A stretch of 64,000 nt of DNA from Chitinophaga oryzae (GTDB lineage: Bacteria; Bacteroidota; Bacteroidia; Chitinophagales; Chitinophagaceae): positions 3,286,001 through 3,350,000 of the forward strand of contig NZ_CP051204.2 of the NCBI RefSeq assembly GCF_012516375.2, read 5' to 3'. A program made the translations under genes and the position numbers. Shown here one piece after another: positions 6,616 through 13,268 of the stretch (position 1 is its first letter; every line of letters begins with the position of its first letter). Under the pieces are notes generated by a model that had not been told where the DNA came from, ran no database searches, and saw only the letters and a list, made by a program, of their open reading frames with translations.

Positions 6616-7593
6616 ATGCATACACAAAATCTTGCAAAGACCCTCCCGGACTGGCACAGTAAACCGTTCCGGTTAACTAAAAAAGAAATCGCCAACCCCT
6701 TAACTGTAGTAAAAACCTTCATGGCGGACTTTTCATTGCCGGAAATTCGCAAAACACTAAACGATTGGTTAAGCCGAGTTTTAATCAGTAATGCACCCGA
6801 TCCACTGAATTATATTTGGTTCAGGGAGGAACTGGAGCGGTTCATGGAAGCGTGTTACACCTCTCAGGAAAGAACGGCAGAATCGCTTTCCCGATCATCA
6901 GATTTTATAGCACTGTTAGGCCATGAGCTGCAAGGACAACTTGCGGGAATAGTCCAGTCATTAAATTCCATTGACATGCATAAGCAATCAGATGGCTCCT
7001 TTTCGGAAGAAGCCAACGTTTATATTGACTATATCAAAATTATAACCCTAAATGCAAAAACTGTCTATCAAAATATGATAGCTTCCTCTGTGGCTGGGAA
7101 CGGAAAGTTGAAAATTTTGGAGGAAGAAATGCTGGTAGAGCCGTTTATTCAGTCCTGCATAGATTCATTTTCCATACTCAGCAGCCTGCAAAATATACGG
7201 ATCGACCGCGATGTTTTTATGCCGCCTGGAATCAAAGGGGTAACTGATTTTGTAAAGCTCCGGCAAATATTCTCCAATCTTTTGCTCAATGCTTTTAAAT
7301 ATGCTCAACCGGAAAGTTATATCATTGCCCGCGCCCACGTCTACGGAGAAAAGATGATTTTGAAGGTGATTAGTCGTGGTAAGACAATACCAAAGGAAAA
7401 AATCAAATTGATTTTTGAGCCTTACCAGACACTAGACCAAGTCAATGCCGGGGCTGGATTAGGGCTATATCTTTGTAAACAGTACACTGATGTATTAGGT
7501 GGAAACATCGAAGTCAGGAGCAAAAAGGGGCTTACCGCTTTCTCCGTCATCCTTTCCTTCTCATCCATCAATCTCGATAAGTATGGCAAATGA
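6616..7593 (+). CDS. Soluble histidine-kinase-like protein with degenerate ATP-binding box
   Basis: 325 residues with no membrane segment or recognised sensor domain. An H-box-like motif LLGHELQGQLAG places the phospho-acceptor at His103, an N-box LRQIFSNLLLNAFKYA has Asn221/Asn225, and GAGLGLYLCKQ is a good G2 box. The G1 box, normally DxGxG, reads VISRGKTIP (251-259): the conserved adenine-contacting Asp is Ser and the last Gly is Thr. The Pro usually found after HELR is also missing. It may therefore bind ATP poorly and act as a pseudokinase or phosphotransfer protein. It overlaps the next gene by 11 bp, so the two are translationally coupled; there is no response regulator nearby. Start at ATG 6616 follows the candidate leader RNA. 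Confidence 0.8.
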   Translation: MHTQNLAKTLPDWHSKPFRLTKKEIANPLTVVKTFMADFSLPEIRKTLNDWLSRVLISNAPDPLNYIWFREELERFMEACYTSQERTAESLSRSSDFIALLGHELQGQLAGIVQSLNSIDMHKQSDGSFSEEANVYIDYIKIITLNAKTVYQNMIASSVAGNGKLKILEEEMLVEPFIQSCIDSFSILSSLQNIRIDRDVFMPPGIKGVTDFVKLRQIFSNLLLNAFKYAQPESYIIARAHVYGEKMILKVISRGKTIPKEKIKLIFEPYQTLDQVNAGAGLGLYLCKQYTDVLGGNIEVRSKKGLTAFSVILSFSSINLDKYGK

Positions 7594-7846
7594 GAATACC
7601 AACAGTCTTGCTGACATGCACGGTGTTTTTGTCAGAATTCCGGTTCTCTTTCGGGAAAGAATGTGCGAGCAATGCAACTGGAGTATGCCAACTTTCTATC
7701 GGAAAATGAGGCAAGTGAATGATTGGGATAAGGATTCCAGCTTAACATCTACTCTAAGTAATGCAGAAAAAACGATGATGAAAATGGTGGCTATTGAAGT
7801 AAAAGAGTGGCTTCAAAATTGCCTGATTCAGTTAATTGAAGCGTAA
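7583..7846 (+). CDS. Small HTH-like protein coupled to the kinase-like gene
   Basis: 87 residues from ATG 7583, which lies inside the last codons of the kinase-like gene (11-bp overlap); this start is preferred over one at 7499 because the earlier segment is an out-of-frame shadow of the kinase. Residues about 26-45 (RMCEQCNWSMPTFYRKMRQ) read like a short helix-turn-helix, and the C-terminal half is an amphipathic helix pair. Its tight coupling suggests it works with the kinase-like protein, perhaps as its DNA-binding output in place of a response regulator. It lacks a receiver Asp pocket. No named family was recognised; function is inference. Confidence 0.65.
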   Translation: MANENTNSLADMHGVFVRIPVLFRERMCEQCNWSMPTFYRKMRQVNDWDKDSSLTSTLSNAEKTMMKMVAIEVKEWLQNCLIQLIEA

Positions 7847-7948
7847 ATTAATGCCAGAATATCTAAGATCGGCAGGCTGTTAGTCTGCCGGTCTCATTAT
7901 AACTATGGCTGGATTTGGTTTCGGATAATCGCGAGTTCCGAGCGATTA

Positions 7949-9245
7949 GGTAGTATTACAAAAAGTGTGTCAGGGTGATTAAAGATTAAGTTTTAATCGT
8001 TCACTAAAGATAATAGATAATTGGGCCAATGTCTGATTCCAGTTGTGTACTGGCTTGTTCCATTTGGCACATATATTCTCCTGGACAAGGAATAAGAGCT
8101 TCATGAGGGCATCTTCCGACTGGAAGGCGCCCTTTGACTTTGTAACAGCGCGAAGCTGCCGGTGGAAGCCTTCAATAATATTGGTTGTATACATGATTCG
8201 GCGAATGTCTTTGTTGTACTGAAAATAGCTACTCAATCTTGGCCAGTTTTTTCGCCAGGATTCAATCACTTTGGGATACCTGGTTCCCCAGTTAGATTCC
8301 AGCTGATCAAGGCTTCGTTCTGCCTGGTCAGCAGTAGTGGACTTGTAGACGTTTTGAAGATCTTTCATAAATGGCTTAACATCCTTGTAGGAAAGATATT
8401 TCTGAGAATTGCGTATCTGATGTACGATACAGAGCTGAACCTCGGTCTTTGGGAAGATACTTTCTATGGCATCAGCAAAGCCCTGAAGATTATCTATACA
8501 GGCAATGAAGATATCTTCCAAACCGCGATTCTGTAGATCTGTCAATACCTGCAGCCAGAATTTAGCACCTTCATTCTCCCCGACATACATACCCAGCAAC
8601 TCTTTGTAGCCCTCCTGATTAAGGCCTATAATGCAGTAAACAGCGCGGCTGACAACCCGTCCCTCATGGCGGACCTTATAATGGATGGCATCCAGCCAGA
8701 CGAACGGGTAAACCCTCTCAAGAGGGCGACTGCGCCACTCTTGTATCAATGGCAGAATTTTATCTGTAACACGGCTTATCGTGGCTGTAGAAGCCTCCAA
8801 GCCATACATATCCATCAGGTGATCCCGGATATCGCTGTAGCTGGCTCCACGGGCGTATAAAGAAATGATCTGTCGATCCAAATCTACCCCAAGCGTTTTA
8901 TGACGTTTGGGAACTATCTCAGGCTCAAATGTCCCATTACGATCGCGTGGCGGGTTAATATCTACCGACCCAATGGCGGTCTTTACCTGTTTACGCCCTT
9001 TTCCGTTCTTACGGTTGGCATCTCCTTCATCTTCAATATGCGCTTCCAACTCACCATCCAGGGCGCCTTCAAGAAACTCCTTTAGCAACGGCGTTAGCAC
9101 GCCGTCCTTACCTAAAAGCGTATCTCCGTTCTTCAAACGGCTCGCCGCTTGCTTCTTGAAGGCTTCGAAATCAAAGTTTTGCTTTTCCATATTGTCAGTT
9201 TAAAGTTAAAAAACTTTTTACTGACACACTTTATGTAATAGTCTC
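7949..9245 (-). mobile_element. IS256-family insertion sequence, complete
   Basis: A 1297-bp element with about 25-bp imperfect terminal inverted repeats (21 of 25 matching; common core ATTACAnAAAGTGTGTCAG at 7955-7973 and inverted at 9221-9239). It is flanked by an 8-bp direct target repeat AGCGATTA (7941-7948 and 9246-9253), as IS256 members make. It contains one transposase gene on the minus strand. The intact target repeats imply it moved in and has not recombined since. Confidence 0.85.
7979..9190 (-). CDS. IS256-family transposase (mutator type)
   Basis: 403 residues, full length for IS256 transposases. DDE catalytic motifs are visible: FVWLDAIHYK (first Asp), IFIACIDNLQGF (second Asp), and NIIEGFHRQLRAVTKSKGAF (Glu, with the mutator signature). 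The N-terminal part (KNGDTLLGKDGVLTPLLKEF) is the usual DNA-binding region. There is no frameshift or stop, so it should be active. It catalyses copy-paste type transposition of the surrounding IS. It sits downstream of the kinase-like operon on the opposite strand and only displaced noncoding sequence. Confidence 0.95.
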   Translation of the reverse strand: MEKQNFDFEAFKKQAASRLKNGDTLLGKDGVLTPLLKEFLEGALDGELEAHIEDEGDANRKNGKGRKQVKTAIGSVDINPPRDRNGTFEPEIVPKRHKTLGVDLDRQIISLYARGASYSDIRDHLMDMYGLEASTATISRVTDKILPLIQEWRSRPLERVYPFVWLDAIHYKVRHEGRVVSRAVYCIIGLNQEGYKELLGMYVGENEGAKFWLQVLTDLQNRGLEDIFIACIDNLQGFADAIESIFPKTEVQLCIVHQIRNSQKYLSYKDVKPFMKDLQNVYKSTTADQAERSLDQLESNWGTRYPKVIESWRKNWPRLSSYFQYNKDIRRIMYTTNIIEGFHRQLRAVTKSKGAFQSEDALMKLLFLVQENICAKWNKPVHNWNQTLAQLSIIFSERLKLNL

Positions 9246-9488
9246 AGCGATTATTTCCACAAAAGCGCCGACTTTGGAGGCAGCTTTTCAAGTGGTTGTG
9301 TAACAACCATACAACTTGCTGGTGGCGACTTTTAGGCTGCCGATCTAATTGTCTTTCTTTTCATTTTCTTTGTTATTAATCTTCAATAAGGTTAACTTAC
9401 TCAATGATATTTTCATGAGTTCCAAAAAACCTCTTTCAGATAGTTGATCATCATTTTTTAATTGCAAAGCTCCAAGTGAAAGCTTCCC

Positions 9489-10358
9489 TCAGACAGTAAC
9501 GTTTTCAACTAAGGTTTCCCACTCAAATCCTTCATCTTTTTGAAGAGTAGGAAATGTGTTGGTTTTTTGATGCCGACATAGAAAATCTATTGGCGATCTG
9601 TAACCCAGTGCCTTGTGTGGTCTTTGGTTGTTGTACACCCACATCCAGGCGTTTGAAAGTATTTGAGCTTCCCCCAGGCGGGTAAAACAAAATGCATCCA
9701 ATACTTCCTCGCGGTAGCTTCTATTGAAGCGCTCCATATAACCATTCTGGAAAGGTTTACCCTTCTGGATGAATTTGAGTTCGACACATCGGATCTCAGC
9801 CCATTGAGAGAGTGCTTCAGCAACAAACTCCGGCCCATTATCGACTCTGATCTTTAACGGTTGTCCACGCCAGGCAATCAATTGGTCCAGCTGCCTGATA
9901 ATACGCTTGCTGGTTAAGCTGGTATCAATAGTGATGTTTAGAGCCTCTCTGTTATAGTCATCGATGATATTAAATGATCTGAAAGTAACACCATTGCTTA
10001 GTGTGTCATGCATAAAATCCATGGACCAGGTTATATTAGGTCTGAGAGGCTGTAGCAATGGCTCCATTATTCTTGCTGGTAGGCGTTTTTTATGCTTACG
10101 CCTCATATTGAGTCCCATCTCTGTATAGACCCTGTATACCCGCTTGTGATTCCATTTGTGGTTCAGATTACGCAGATAATGGTGCATCATCCAGAATCCC
10201 CAGCGATTATGCAATTGCGACAATTCAGATAATTTCTCCCGAATATCTTCGTCACCGTCTGGCAATGGTTTATAATAGTAAACAGAAGGATGGATTTGAA
10301 ACAATCTTAACGCCTGCCGGATACTCATTTTATGGCTATCACGGGCATAATCCACCAA
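9489..10358 (-). CDS. IS3-family transposase OrfB (DDE catalytic part)
   Basis: 289 residues from the first ATG. The rve/DDE integrase core is complete: ITWSMDFMHD (first Asp), KIRVDNGPEFVAEAL (second Asp) and PFQNGYMERFNRSYREEV (Glu), ending with NAWMWVYNNQRPHKALGY, the IS407-type tail. In IS3 elements OrfB is made as an OrfAB fusion by -1 frameshifting; the open frame here runs upstream of the ATG into orfA past an A-rich slippery run, so the real product is probably OrfAB (about 10651 to 9489). There are no stops inside, and it looks intact. Confidence 0.93.
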   Translation of the reverse strand: MVDYARDSHKMSIRQALRLFQIHPSVYYYKPLPDGDEDIREKLSELSQLHNRWGFWMMHHYLRNLNHKWNHKRVYRVYTEMGLNMRRKHKKRLPARIMEPLLQPLRPNITWSMDFMHDTLSNGVTFRSFNIIDDYNREALNITIDTSLTSKRIIRQLDQLIAWRGQPLKIRVDNGPEFVAEALSQWAEIRCVELKFIQKGKPFQNGYMERFNRSYREEVLDAFCFTRLGEAQILSNAWMWVYNNQRPHKALGYRSPIDFLCRHQKTNTFPTLQKDEGFEWETLVENVTV

Positions 10359-10378
10359 CTCACGCTTATCTGCAGGCG

Positions 10379-10651
10379 TTAGAGCTTTTTTTCTATGACA
10401 TCTTTCATTACGGTGATCTGAAAGGCTTGTTCCGCTACTATTTTTTTGTACTGGGCAAGTTCCGACTCCAGATCCTTCAGTTTCTTTAACTGATTGACTT
10501 CAAGCCCGGAGTATTTCGACTTCCACTGATAAAATGTCGCCTGGCTTATTCCATGATCACGACAGATGTCGGCTACCGATTTGCCTGATTCCTGGCCATT
10601 TAGAATCCCAATAATCTGGCTTTCTGTAAATTTTGATTTTTTCATACCCAT
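10379..10651 (-). CDS. IS3-family transposase OrfA (HTH protein)
   Basis: 90 residues. It has the IS3 OrfA HTH (SKFTESQIIGILNGQESGK, then VADICRDHGISQATFYQWK) and a leucine-zipper-like C-terminus (LKKLKDLESELAQYKKIV). It recognises the element ends and regulates transposition. Its last codons contain A7G, the -1 slippery heptamer region used to make OrfAB. It starts 45 bp inside the right terminal repeat. Confidence 0.93.
   Translation of the reverse strand: MGMKKSKFTESQIIGILNGQESGKSVADICRDHGISQATFYQWKSKYSGLEVNQLKKLKDLESELAQYKKIVAEQAFQITVMKDVIEKKL
10385..10392 (-). other. Slippery AAAAAAAG for programmed -1 frameshift
   Basis: On the minus strand orfA ends GAA AAA AAG CTC TAA. The A7G run matches the standard IS3 -1 frameshift signal and precedes the open orfB frame, which has no stop up to this point. 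Confidence 0.75.
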
Positions 10652-10793
10652 TAAATTTAACGATTATTCGATATTTTTAACCGTTACGTTTTAATGGGAA
10701 GCTTTCAGCACCAAGCAATATTGTAAGGGGTTTAATTTCTAGCTTGCCTTCAGCGAAAGCTTTATAATTTTTAAATTCTATGCTTTTAAGCAT

Positions 10794-11034
10794 AATAACA
10801 TAGCTATTTTTGGGATGATTATCAATTTATAGGGCGAGTATGCTGTTCAAAATTGGATTTTTTGAGAGTAAACAGATTCCCACTAAAATAAAGATAATCT
10901 ATTATTTAGAATATTTATATATGCATTTTTTTCTGCCGATATTGGTGGAACGAAATTTTTTCTTAATTTATAGTCTATTCTCGTCACACCATTGACACAA
11001 ATACCTCACAACATATTCACCCGCAACTAGATAA
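10794..11034. other. AT-rich noncoding end of the integrated element
   Basis: No reading frame or hairpin stands out here. It would hold the promoter of the broken ATPase gene (minus strand). The only recognisable signal is a TTGACACA copy at 10992-10999 matching the repeats near attL. Confidence 0.5.
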
Positions 11035-11052
11035 GAATCCAGTTCTGGGCAC
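11035..11052 (+). repeat. Right attachment repeat (attR)
   Basis: An exact 18-bp copy of the tRNA-Leu 3' end (4092-4109). The bases before it are not tRNA-like, so it is only the displaced end fragment and marks the distal boundary of the element. Confidence 0.9.
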
Positions 11053-11053
11053 T

Positions 11054-11093
11054 AAAAAGGTTGTAAGTCTTAGGCTTACAACCTTTTTTATTT
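11054..11093 (+). terminator. Displaced original tRNA-Leu terminator
   Basis: Arms AAAAAGGTTGTAAG (11054-11067) and its complement (11075-11088) around a 7-base loop, followed by T-rich sequence. It resembles the hairpin at 4112-4150 and was probably the native terminator before integration. The rest of 11094-11246 shows only a weak promoter-like TACCTTAG. Confidence 0.75.
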
Positions 11094-11246
11094 TTGAACC
11101 ATTCCATATTTGCTCTTTTTACCTGTAGCACGGAATATGTCGCAAACAGCCCTCGCAAAAGTCGCCTTTACCCAGCCTTGCTTTCCCGGAATCAGTCTAC
11201 CTTAGTTGTGCATTGATAATATATTTAACCAATAAAAACATGTAAA

Positions 11247-11552
11247 ATGGCACGAACCCAACATGCACCGGCAAACGGGTTGCTGAATAAAAAGTTCAGC
11301 GCCGTATTGCAGCAAAGCCCCAATAAAGGCGGCTGGACATACCTCGTATGGCCAGACTCTGTTGCCTTCTTTGGCACACGAGGCCTCGTAAAGGTACGCG
11401 GTACCATGGACGGCAAACCTTTCCGCAGCTCCTTCATGGCGCTGGGCAATGGTACCCATAAATTACCGGTGAAAGCCGATCTCCGGGAAGCCCTCAAAAA
11501 AAATGTAGGCGACAAAATAAATGTAGTACTGGAAGAACGGCTGTATGAATAG
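11247..11552 (+). CDS. DUF1905 domain protein
   Basis: 101 residues, nearly all one DUF1905 domain. Its marks are [20 protein letters not shown], then [20 protein letters not shown] and [17 protein letters not shown]1905 is a small beta-barrel/AbrB-like fold found alone or before YdeI-type (bacteriocin-protection) domains; its biochemical role is unknown. There is no signal peptide, so it is cytoplasmic. It is the first chromosomal gene after the integrated element, monocistronic, with IS3 debris downstream on the other strand. Confidence 0.85.
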   Translation: MARTQHAPANGLLNKKFSAVLQQSPNKGGWTYLVWPDSVAFFGTRGLVKVRGTMDGKPFRSSFMALGNGTHKLPVKADLREALKKNVGDKINVVLEERLYE

Positions 11553-11555
11553 CTG

Positions 11556-11717
11556 TTACGGTAACTGATATACTAAACTTGTGTGACGCCCGCAGATTGA
11601 GCTTGTACCCAATCCTGGATACGGTAAACTTGAGATTTTGGGCATTTCAACGACCTCGTTCGGCGTTAGATTATTAAGCGAACTGTGGGGGCGAAAATTG
11701 TTATACGTCCAGCCCTC
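11556..11717 (-). pseudogene. IS3-family transposase C-terminal fragment
   Basis: The minus-strand frame shows EGWTYNNFRPHSSLNNLTPNE, close to the conserved end of IS3 OrfB (W-x-x-YN-x-x-RPHSSL). It is followed by an unrelated tail. Everything upstream of this motif is missing, so it is a remnant of a different IS3 element from that at 9477-10707. Confidence 0.7.
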
Positions 11718-12118
11718 CATACTTCTTTTTCCAGTTGTAGAAAAATGCAGCCAAACAGCGCGGATATGCGCATTGTTAACATAATACATAGTATTAAAAC
11801 GTTTAATGGCCGTTTTATATGATCACTATCATCCCTATCCTGACGAATATCATTAAAAAATAGCACTTCAAATTCTACTTTAGAGCAAGAATTGGAAGAA
11901 ACTGGTTATTGAGATGTAAAAGCTGGTCGCCATATTTCTGTTGGTGTTTTGTTCCATACCGTATTTCTGTTTCGTCAGGAGAAGTTCTCCTATACCTGCC
12001 ACCCTTCTTGCAGGTTTCCCGGATCTGATACATCTCTGTTAAGATATAGCCGCTTTGCGGTTGCTAAGTGGCCCATGAATGATATAAAGAGAATGACTAA
12101 AATTTGAACGTTTGAAAA
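11718..12118. other. Intergenic debris, possible decayed reading frame
   Basis: No intact gene. On the + strand 11880-12106 one frame reads LEQELEETGY, an in-frame stop, then DVKAGRHISVGVLFHTVFLF. The first part resembles the core of a Nudix box (RELxEETGY). This is weak evidence for a decayed Nudix gene. Confidence 0.2.
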
Positions 12119-12694
12119 ATGAAAAGTTCTTTTCTCTTACTGGCAGGTAGCCTTTTTGCTTTTTCTACAGCCGTAGCGCAAAAAGACAGCAGCGGTATTT
12201 ATCAGACAGCCGCTGACTTTCAACAGAAGAAACTGTCTTATGCTATTAATTACAGAACAGAAAAACATAAGATCAGAACGAATATCCTGTTTGACGGCAA
12301 TGAAATAAAAGTCAAACATGATGGCAGAACCTATACAATGGATAAAGCCAGGACTTATGGATTTAAAGATACAAAGGGAAATGTATACCGGTTTGTTGAT
12401 AGGAAGGAATATAGAGTCCTTAATCCCGAAGAATCAATATTGATATACGAATTTAAACATTTGGCCCACTCTCCCAAAGACGCGCAGACGTACCAGCCGG
12501 AATATTTCTTCAGCAAGGATGCTGTTGCTGAATTACAGCCTTTGACAAAAGCGAACCTGAAAGCTGCTTTCCCGGATAACCATAAGTTTCATGATGCATT
12601 GGAGCTTCAATTCAGGAGAAACGAGGAACTGATTGAATATGACAGCCATCATAAAGTGTATAAGTTGAACCGGATTTACACCAATAATCAATGA
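12119..12694 (+). CDS. Hypothetical secreted protein at the head of the metal-efflux cluster
   Basis: 191 residues with a signal peptide (residues 1-20, cleaved at AVA before QKDSSG). The mature part is Lys/Tyr-rich with a beta-strand pattern (KIRTNILFDGNEIKVKHDG, then NVYRFVDRKEYRVLNPEE). This suits a small periplasmic or surface-anchored protein of the kind often annotated hypothetical in Bacteroidota. It contains no Cys or His clusters that would argue for metal binding. Its position 64 bp before an SRPBCC gene and the efflux operon hints at co-expression, but no functional family was recognised. Confidence 0.65.
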   Translation: MKSSFLLLAGSLFAFSTAVAQKDSSGIYQTAADFQQKKLSYAINYRTEKHKIRTNILFDGNEIKVKHDGRTYTMDKARTYGFKDTKGNVYRFVDRKEYRVLNPEESILIYEFKHLAHSPKDAQTYQPEYFFSKDAVAELQPLTKANLKAAFPDNHKFHDALELQFRRNEELIEYDSHHKVYKLNRIYTNNQ

Positions 12695-12757
12695 CGACAT
12701 ACAGGGAAGTAAACCTGCTATCCATGCCGGAGTTGATTTTAGCTTAATCCTTTATTT

Positions 12758-13240
12758 ATGAAATCTATAGAGAGGACTGAAACATTTGATGCACCCACCG
12801 GAAAGGTATTCAGGTGCATTGATGACCTCGCGGTGACCGGTATGCACATGAACCGGTCATCAGTAATGATGATGGGAAGCAAATTACATTTGCAATACCT
12901 GACGGAAAAGAAGGAGGGTACGGGGACAAAATACAGGTGGACGGGAAAAATCATGGGTATACCGTTAGACTTTACTGTTGAGGTGACAAAATGGATTGAC
13001 GGGAAGGAAAAAGTATGGGAAACAATTGGCCAGCCGAAAATGATAATTTTTTCCTGGTATCGGATGGATTTGACAATAAGTCCTGTTGATGACTATTGTA
13101 CAAAAGCTGCATTATCCGTCACCTATGAGAAGCCGAAGGGGTTCATCAATAAAATATTGTGTATTCTTTTGGCTGATTGGTATTGCAGATGGTGTTTGAA
13201 AAAGATGCTGGGCGACGCTAAGAAAATGTTAAGCGGTTAA
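12758..13240 (+). CDS. SRPBCC family protein (START/Bet v 1-like fold)
   Basis: 160 residues with the START-like pattern: an N-terminal strand SIERTETFDAPTGKVFRCI, a central KYRWTGKIMGIPLDFTVEV, a Trp-rich strand KVWETIGQPKMIIFSWYRM, and a long C-terminal helix ending LKKMLGDAKKML. Such folds form a hydrophobic ligand cavity; here no catalytic motif is seen. The Cys-Trp rich tail (CILLADWYCRWCLKK) is unusual and could sit at a membrane or bind metal. It precedes the cusA pseudogene by 28 bp, so it probably belongs to the same transcript. Specific ligand unknown. Confidence 0.72.
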   Translation: MKSIERTETFDAPTGKVFRCIDDLAVTGMHMNRSSVMMMGSKLHLQYLTEKKEGTGTKYRWTGKIMGIPLDFTVEVTKWIDGKEKVWETIGQPKMIIFSWYRMDLTISPVDDYCTKAALSVTYEKPKGFINKILCILLADWYCRWCLKKMLGDAKKMLSG

Positions 13241-13268
13241 CACCAAATAAATACAAAATATCCATATT

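Larger units (their letters stand above)
9477..10707 (-). mobile_element. IS3-family (IS407-like) insertion sequence
   Basis: A 1231-bp element with terminal inverted repeat TGAAAGCTTCCC (9477-9488) and GGGAAGCTTTCA (10696-10707), encoding orfA and orfB on the minus strand. The bases directly outside (9469-9476 and 10708-10715) match 7 of 8. This is longer than the usual 3-5 bp target repeat of IS3, so it may be chance. It interrupts an AAA ATPase gene. Confidence 0.85.
9345..10793 (-). pseudogene. AAA/ABC-type (RecF/OLD-like) ATPase gene destroyed by IS3 insertion
   Basis: On the minus strand, ATG 10793 opens a 29-codon fragment (to 10708) beginning MLKSIEFKNYKAFAEG and ending KPLTILLGA. 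This is the start of the SMC/RecF/OLD-like AAA ATPases, where NxxGKS (Walker A) should follow at once. Instead the IS3 element begins. Across it (9476 down to stop 9345) a 44-codon fragment continues, with GFLELMKISLSKLTLLK, in the N-terminal half of the same family or a remnant of it. The Walker A lysine is missing and no C-terminal ABC signature or H-loop remains, so insertion was accompanied or followed by a large deletion. Such ATPases are often parts of phage-defence systems, which would fit cargo of a tRNA island; that is inference. Confidence 0.65.
4092..11052 (+). mobile_element. tRNA-Leu-integrated genomic element (~7 kb)
   Basis: An 18-bp perfect direct repeat (4092-4109 inside the tRNA 3' end, 11035-11052 at the far side) bounds a segment starting with a tyrosine integrase, the classical signature of site-specific integration into a tRNA gene. 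Contents in order: terminator, TGACACA repeats, integrase, candidate RNA, HTH regulator with operator, second candidate RNA, degenerate histidine kinase, small HTH-like protein, IS256 element, and an AAA ATPase gene interrupted by an IS3 element. No conjugation, replication or phage structural genes are seen, so it must depend on a helper or be an immobile remnant. Without the two insertion sequences the element would be only about 4.4 kb. Confidence 0.88.
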
